18,562 nt of DNA from NIC37A-2 sp050289625 (GTDB taxonomy: Bacteria; Myxococcota_A; Polyangia; Polyangiales; Polyangiaceae): contig JBNKGC010000114.1 in the NCBI GenBank assembly GCA_050289625.1, positions 1 through 18,562 of the forward strand. The letters are read 5' to 3'. Both the position numbers and the translations under genes were made by a program. The notes under the pieces are model-generated. The model ran no database searches. It was not told where the DNA came from and saw only the letters and a list, made by a program, of their open reading frames with translations. Below are positions 14,849 to 18,562 of the stretch, in pieces (within the stretch, counting starts at the first letter, position 1; each line of letters begins with the position of its first letter).

Positions 14849-14891
14849 TTCTTCAGGGGGGCGGACCCTAGTCCTTCAGGGGGGCGGACCC
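14846..14891. repeat. Tandem duplication of a 23-bp unit spanning a stop codon
   Basis: Positions 14846-14868 and 14869-14891 are contiguous copies of one 23-bp unit, differing at one base (T14850/C14873). Both begin TAG and contain AGGGGGGCGGACCC. The first copy starts exactly at the TAG stop of the coiled-coil gene, so the duplication left a second TAG in the same relative position. Confidence 0.85.
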
Positions 14892-14899
14892 GCCCCCCT
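14878..14899 (+). terminator. GC-rich hairpin behind the coiled-coil gene
   Basis: AGGGGGGCG at 14878-14886 pairs perfectly with CGCCCCCCT at 14891-14899 around a 4-nt GACC loop. It lies 30 nt after the stop codon. No T-run follows, so it may act as a transcript 3'-end stabiliser or Rho-assisted terminator rather than a classical one. Confidence 0.45.
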
Positions 14900-15100
14900 C
14901 GTCGTCGCGGCGAAGCCGCTCCTCCTCACCCCACGGTCCCGCTGCGCTCCGGCGGGTCGCGAGGGGACTCGCTCCCCGGCGGTGCTGAGGCGGCCTCGTC
15001 ACTCCTCAGGCTTCGCCTTCGCGTGCCTCGGTTTGTGCCACGCGCAGGATGTTGTCCCACGTTGGCCTCGCACCCCTCGTCGTCGCGGCGAAGCCGCGAC
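14895..15100. repeat. Dispersed 25-bp direct repeat with internal hairpin (REP-like)
   Basis: A 25-bp segment at 14895-14919 recurs exactly at 15073-15097, and both copies are followed by a CTCCTCACCCC-type tail. The second copy holds a perfect 8-bp stem, GTCGCGGC (15082-15089) with GCCGCGAC (15093-15100), and a GAA loop; in the first copy the 3' arm is altered. Between them are further short hairpins, for example GCGAGggggaCTCGC-type symmetry near 14960. No reading frame here has convincing coding character. This looks like a small repetitive extragenic palindromic cluster. Confidence 0.7.
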
Positions 15101-15205
15101 TCCTCACCCCCACACTCCGCCGCGTCGCCGGCGGATAGCCAGCGACATTGGGCTCCGGAGCCTTTTTCGGGCCGGAACTAGCTAAGCCGGCCCCTTTGGG
15201 GCACG
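15101..15205. other. Rest of the 14849-15268 noncoding region: stacked palindromes
   Basis: The 12-bp perfect palindrome GGCTCCGGAGCC (15151-15162) is followed at once by T5 (15163-15167), giving a short terminator-like structure. It is followed by an inverted repeat GGGCCGG (15169-15175) / CCGGCCC (15187-15193) with an 11-nt loop. A small CCCC-TTT-GGGG hairpin lies at 15191-15201. No gene is seen. These may insulate dnaJ from upstream transcription. Confidence 0.5.
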
Positions 15206-15233
15206 TTGACACGGCCGAGCGACGACTTAGTTT
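15206..15233 (+). promoter_or_regulatory. dnaJ promoter with perfect -35 box
   Basis: TTGACA (15206-15211) is a perfect sigma70 -35 element. With a 16-bp spacer it is followed by TAGTTT (15228-15233), a TAnnnT -10 element. The start would be near 15240, giving a leader of about 29 nt before ATG 15269. No CIRCE-type inverted repeat (TTAGCACTC/GAGTGCTAA) is visible, so HrcA control is not indicated. Confidence 0.55.
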
Positions 15234-15268
15234 GCTCCAGGCTTCTTCACCCTCCGCAAAGCCGGCTC

Positions 15269-16369
15269 ATGAGCGAAAAGCGCGATTATTACGAGGTGTT
15301 GGGCGTCGCCCGCGATGCCAGTGACGACGAGATTCGTCGTGCGTACCGAAAGCTCGCCCTCAAATACCACCCAGATCGCAACCAGGGCTCGGCCGAAGCC
15401 GAAACCAAGTTCAAGGAGGCCACCGAGGCCTTCACCGTGCTGTCCGATTCCGACAAGCGGGTTCAGTACGACCGCTTCGGACACCAGGGGGTCGGTGGAG
15501 CCGGGTTCGACTTCTCCGGCGCCGGCATGGGCGACATCCTGAACCACTTTCAGGACATGTTCTCCGACTTCTTCGGGGGCTTCGGGGGTGGCGGGTTCGG
15601 CGGGGGCGGGCGCCGCGCGCCCGACCGAGGCCAGGACATCCGCATCGGAGCGGCCATCGCGTTCGAAGAGGCGATGGCCGGCTGCAAGAAAGAGGTCGTC
15701 ATCCGGGGCGCCGCACCCTGCGATACCTGCCAGGGCACGGGTGCCAAGGAAGGCACACGCCCGACGAAGTGCGGAACCTGCCGGGGCACCGGACAAGCGA
15801 CCACACAGCGCGGTTTCATCATGTTCAGCTCGACCTGCCCGCAGTGCGGCGGTTCGGGCGAAATCGTGACCGACCCGTGCGGCAGCTGCGGCGGCCAGCG
15901 CTACGTGGAGAAGAAGCGCAAGGTCATGGTGAGCTTCCCCGCGGGCATCGATACGGGACAGCGTCTGCGCGTGCCCGGTCAGGGCATGCCAGGACGCGGA
16001 GGAGCGGAGCCCGGCGACTTGTACGTCGATGTCGAGGTGCAGTCCGCGCCGGGGTTCGAGCGCGACGGCTACGACATCGGAACGCGACAGAAGATTTCCT
16101 TCACCGAAGCGGCGCTGGGGACGTCGGTGGTCGTGCAATTGCCGGACGGCACGAGTGTCGATGTGGAGGTTCCCTCGGGAACCCAGCCGGGCAGCGTGAT
16201 CTCGGTCCGCAACAAAGGGATACCGCGCCTCGACCGACGCGGCCGCGGTGATCTGCATCTGCTGGTCGACGTCCACGTACCCAAACGAGTGAGCCGGCGC
16301 GCCAAGAAGCTGTTGCGCGAGCTTGAAGAAGAGCTCGGCGAAATCCCCGAGCGCGCCAAGGCGGTCTGA
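15269..16369 (+). CDS. dnaJ: Molecular chaperone DnaJ (Hsp40, type I)
   Basis: A 366-aa cochaperone that stimulates DnaK ATPase and delivers unfolded clients, in the cytosol. J domain at 6-70 with His-Pro-Asp at 34-36 (KYHPDRN). A Gly/Phe-rich region follows (about 73-115), then four zinc-binding repeats: CDTCQGTG (C151, C154), CGTCRGTG (C168, C171), CPQCGGSG (C190, C193) and CGSCGGQR (C204, C207); the last keeps both cysteines but has Arg in place of the final Gly. C-terminal client-binding beta domains run to about 345. ATG 15269 starts the conserved MSEKRDYYEVLGV; the longer frame begins inside the promoter. dnaK and grpE are not adjacent. Confidence 0.96.
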   Translation: MSEKRDYYEVLGVARDASDDEIRRAYRKLALKYHPDRNQGSAEAETKFKEATEAFTVLSDSDKRVQYDRFGHQGVGGAGFDFSGAGMGDILNHFQDMFSDFFGGFGGGGFGGGGRRAPDRGQDIRIGAAIAFEEAMAGCKKEVVIRGAAPCDTCQGTGAKEGTRPTKCGTCRGTGQATTQRGFIMFSSTCPQCGGSGEIVTDPCGSCGGQRYVEKKRKVMVSFPAGIDTGQRLRVPGQGMPGRGGAEPGDLYVDVEVQSAPGFERDGYDIGTRQKISFTEAALGTSVVVQLPDGTSVDVEVPSGTQPGSVISVRNKGIPRLDRRGRGDLHLLVDVHVPKRVSRRAKKLLRELEEELGEIPERAKAV

Positions 16370-16416
16370 GTCTTCACACGTGGCGGCTGCGCTGTCGGTC
16401 AGGCAGCGACGAAGAC
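16370..16416. terminator. Possible bidirectional hairpin between convergent genes
   Basis: The 50-bp gap between dnaJ and the minus-strand ATPase gene contains GTCTTC (16370-16375) complementary to GAAGAC (16411-16416) and an inner CGCTG (16390-16394) / CAGCG (16404-16408) stem, with an asymmetric internal loop. There is no T-run on either side. Its place between two converging genes suggests a shared transcription end, but this is weak. Confidence 0.3.
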
Positions 16417-16419
16417 CCG

Positions 16420-17718
16420 TCAGGCGGTGAGGCGTTCCAACCGGGCAATGGTGTCGCTGAGCGGAGTGCCTTCACCAAGTTCCTGGCACAGGAAGCCTCG
16501 CACGGCGTCCCACCGCGCGAGAGCTTGGTCGACCGCTGCGTCCGACCCGCGCTGGTAGGCGCCGAGCGCGATCAGATCGCGTTTCTCCTCGTAGGCACTC
16601 CACCAGCGGCGCACGACTTGGGCCGAGCGTTGGTGCTCCGGCTTGGTCAATGCGGACATCAGACGGGAGAGGGAGGCTTCTACGTCGACAGCAGGGTAGT
16701 GCCCCTGTTCCGCCAGGCGGCCACTCAGCACCCAGTGCCCATCGACGAGGCCACGCACCTCATCGGCGACCGGATCGCTGACCGCGTCGCCCTCCGTGAG
16801 CACGCTATAGACCGCGGTGATCGACCCCGTGTGGGTGCGCCCGGCCCGCTCCACGAGACGAGGCAAGAGCGCGAAGACACTCGGCGGATACCCGCGGCGA
16901 CCAGGCGGCTCCCCCGTGGCAAGACCGATCTCCCGCTGCGCTCGGGCGAGGCGCGTGAGTGAGTCCACCAAGAGCAGCACGTTGTTGCCCGCGTCTCGAA
17001 AGCCTTCGGCGATGGTCGTCGCCGTCTGGGCCGCGCGAACCCGCTCGAGCGCGGAAGCGTCGCTCGTGGCTACCACGGTGACGGTCCGAGCCACGCGCTC
17101 CGCGCCCGACTTCGCATCCAACCAGTCGGCGACTTCTCGGCCGCGCTCGCCGACGAGCGCGACCACGAGCACGTCGGCGTCCGCTCCACGAGCCACACTC
17201 GAAAGGAGCTGGCTCTTACCCACCCCAGCTGTCGAAAACAGCGCCACCCGTTGCCCCCTGCCCAGGGTCATCAGGCCGTCCAGCACCCGCACCCCGGTGG
17301 GAAGAGCCTCCACCACCGGGAGTCTCTCGAGAGCCGGCGGCGGCGGGCGGTGGACGGCGAGCCGCCGGCAATCCCCCGGGAGCGGCGCCCCGTCGAGAGG
17401 TCGACCCAGCCCATCGAGGACGCGCCCGCAGAGCTGCTCGGAGAAGTCGATGCTCAGCGGTTCCCCCTGGCCTTCCACCACATCATCGGGTCCCGTCCCC
17501 ACCAAATCGCCCAACCCCACTGCGAGGGCCTCGTCATCTTCGAAACCGACGATCTCAGCGGACAAGGGGCCGCCTCGGCGATGAATGGTCACCGCGTCAC
17601 CGAGCCGGGCGCCGGGCAGGCGAAGGCGCAGCGCAACACCCCGCACAGCAACGACACGCCCTTCGAGGCGCACCGCCGGTGCAGCAGCAAGACGCGCTCG
17701 AACCCCCTCGAAGTTCAT
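16420..17718 (-). CDS. FliI/SctN-family type III export ATPase (solitary)
   Basis: A 432-aa ATPase of the flagellar/type III secretion family, related to F1-ATPase beta. It would power unfolding and delivery of substrates at the inner face of an export apparatus. N-terminal beta domain to about residue 85; Walker A as STAGVGKS (162-169), with Ser where the first P-loop Gly is usual; catalytic Glu191 in VGERGREV; Walker B NVLLLVDSLTR (246-256); then ARAQREIGLATGEPPGRRGYPPSVFALLPRLVERAG, the family signature, spanning about 258-293; and a VEASLSRLM segment (347-354) near the Arg-finger region. The minus-strand ATG 17718 is 65 bp from the divergent lipoprotein start. No other export gene (SctV, Q, L, O, R, S, T, U) is present in the window. 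It may serve a myxobacterial type III-like apparatus encoded elsewhere, or have another role. Confidence 0.88.
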   Translation of the reverse strand: MNFEGVRARLAAAPAVRLEGRVVAVRGVALRLRLPGARLGDAVTIHRRGGPLSAEIVGFEDDEALAVGLGDLVGTGPDDVVEGQGEPLSIDFSEQLCGRVLDGLGRPLDGAPLPGDCRRLAVHRPPPPALERLPVVEALPTGVRVLDGLMTLGRGQRVALFSTAGVGKSQLLSSVARGADADVLVVALVGERGREVADWLDAKSGAERVARTVTVVATSDASALERVRAAQTATTIAEGFRDAGNNVLLLVDSLTRLARAQREIGLATGEPPGRRGYPPSVFALLPRLVERAGRTHTGSITAVYSVLTEGDAVSDPVADEVRGLVDGHWVLSGRLAEQGHYPAVDVEASLSRLMSALTKPEHQRSAQVVRRWWSAYEEKRDLIALGAYQRGSDAAVDQALARWDAVRGFLCQELGEGTPLSDTIARLERLTA

Positions 17719-17783
17719 GGCGAGACGCTACCATTCTTCCCGGAAACTTGCCGAATCGAAGAACCAGGTGCGACCCTGCGTCC

Positions 17784-18452
17784 GTGCACACGGCCCCTTT
17801 CCTCGTCTCGAGTGTCCGTTTTCTCTCGGCGCTGACGCTGCTCGCAGCGGGTGTCGGTGGTTGCGGAGTTCGTGCATCCACCTCGGTGAAGGGAGAGGCC
17901 GATGCCAGCGGCGACGTGGAGGTAGCGGACTTCGATAGACCCCTGGCAGAAGAGGATCTAGCTGAAGCCGCGGAAGACAAACAGGCGACCGGGCAACCCG
18001 AGACCGCCAAGAGCTTCGAGGCCACCCCGACCCCGGCTCAGCCCGCCTTGCTCGGGGCACGCCACGACGTCCGCCTCGGCCCCTCGATGACCATCGCCCA
18101 ATGCCAGTGTTTGGCCGTGGTCGTGGGGTCGCCCACGACGGCAGGCATGACGTGGGGAGGCACGATTCCCAGCATCGATCCGAAGACGCAGACGGTGATC
18201 GCCCTGGGTTCGGAAGGGGTGTCCTGCGACCAAAAGGTCGAGGGGCTCGGCGCCTCGTACATGGGTTACGAGCGCGTGGGCGATGACGTGGTCGTCACCG
18301 TGGAAGTCGCCCGCATGGGTCGTCCGGTGACCCGTGGAGCAATCATTCCCAAGCCTTCGGGCGACGGGAAAGTGTATGTGAAGCCCTCGGGTAAGGCGAC
18401 GCCGTACGGCCGAGGCCCGAGCGGCGAAGCCCGCTGCGCCGTCGGAAGCTGA
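17784..18452 (+). CDS. Lipoprotein of unknown function
   Basis: GTG 17784 gives 222 aa with a hydrophobic signal (FLSALTLLAAGVGGCGV) and a lipobox-like VGGC, Cys27 being the lipidation site. An acidic low-complexity linker (about 32-80; ADFDRPLAEEDLAEAAEDK) tethers a compact C-terminal domain (about 90-222) with four cysteines (CQC, one in GVSCDQK, one near the end in EARCAVGS) and a Gly/Pro-rich tail. No domain is recognised. It is divergent from the ATPase gene, 65 bp apart. A longer in-frame start at 17679 would overlap the ATPase gene and place the signal sequence internally, so it was rejected. There is no clear ribosome site before the GTG. Anchoring in the inner or outer membrane cannot be decided; residue +2 is Gly. 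Confidence 0.75.
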   Translation: MHTAPFLVSSVRFLSALTLLAAGVGGCGVRASTSVKGEADASGDVEVADFDRPLAEEDLAEAAEDKQATGQPETAKSFEATPTPAQPALLGARHDVRLGPSMTIAQCQCLAVVVGSPTTAGMTWGGTIPSIDPKTQTVIALGSEGVSCDQKVEGLGASYMGYERVGDDVVVTVEVARMGRPVTRGAIIPKPSGDGKVYVKPSGKATPYGRGPSGEARCAVGS

Positions 18453-18562
18453 GAGCCTCGCAACGGGCCCCCGCCCAAAGCACGCGACGAGCCGCCCCCT
18501 GCAAACCGAGAGGAGTGACGAGGCCCTTTGTCGCCGTGCCGAGGCGCCGAGCACCGCCGCCG
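18453..18562. other. Window end, no feature seen
   Basis: The last 110 bp after the lipoprotein stop hold no convincing frame, terminator or repeat. An AGAGGAG at 18510-18516 resembles a ribosome site but is followed only by a GTG at 18517 whose gene, if any, would run out of the window. Confidence 0.4.

Noticed and set aside
14846..15100. Repeats as a possible CRISPR array
   Set aside because: Only two copies of each repeat, one pair tandem with no spacer and the other 178 bp apart, and no cas genes.
16420..17718. Reading the ATPase as F1-ATPase beta or Rho
   Set aside because: The LARAQREIGLATGEPP and RRGYPPSVFALLPRL signatures are specific to the FliI/SctN family, and no atp genes are nearby.

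Overview
The window looks like chromosomal DNA from a myxobacterium-like organism (Myxococcota, probably Polyangia/Sorangium-type). Grounds: very G+C-rich coding DNA with G/C at most third codon positions; an AgmX/PglI-type C-terminal domain protein, a PEGA-domain protein and a methyltransferase-like/coiled-coil protein, all typical of myxobacteria; a bacterial sphingolipid gene pair; and lineage-specific lipoproteins. Taxonomy is inferred from gene content only. No rRNA, tRNA, phage, transposase or CRISPR array was found.

Left part (1-7193, all + strand). A strong intrinsic terminator (17-70) closes an upstream gene outside the window. Then come purM, purN and an FAD/NAD(P)-dependent oxidoreductase, joined by GTGA stop/start overlaps. 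Next are a secreted/membrane PEGA protein, rsmD (16S rRNA methyltransferase), a single-pass AgmX/PglI-tail protein with six cysteines, a small lipoprotein, and truA (tRNA pseudouridine synthase), again joined to the lipoprotein by a GTGA overlap. Envelope genes and RNA-modification genes alternate here.

Middle (7194-10594, + strand). About 390 bp without a gene is followed by a good sigma70-like promoter and a long leader. Then come a serine palmitoyltransferase-type alpha-oxoamine synthase with an unusual N-terminal extension, and a YghO/bCerS-family GNAT-fold protein, the family of bacterial ceramide synthase. The second gene has its own promoter, whose predicted start point falls at its ATG. 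Together they would make the first two steps of (dihydro)ceramide synthesis: serine + acyl thioester to 3-ketosphinganine, then N-acylation.

Right-middle (10595-13098, - strand). A broken AraC-type DNA-binding domain, an unrecognised acidic protein of 193 aa, and trpE (anthranilate synthase component I) with no trpG beside it. trpE has a short-leader promoter and is divergent from the next gene.

Right part (13226-18562). A degenerate methyltransferase domain fused to a long coiled coil; a 420-bp repeat- and hairpin-rich intergenic region with a tandem 23-mer and a dispersed 25-mer; dnaJ behind a perfect TTGACA -35 box; a solitary FliI/SctN-family ATPase on the minus strand; and a divergent lipoprotein of unknown function. 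The best candidates for further attention are the sphingolipid pair, the methyltransferase-like coiled-coil protein, the solitary type III-type ATPase, and the recurring very short or absent 5' leaders.
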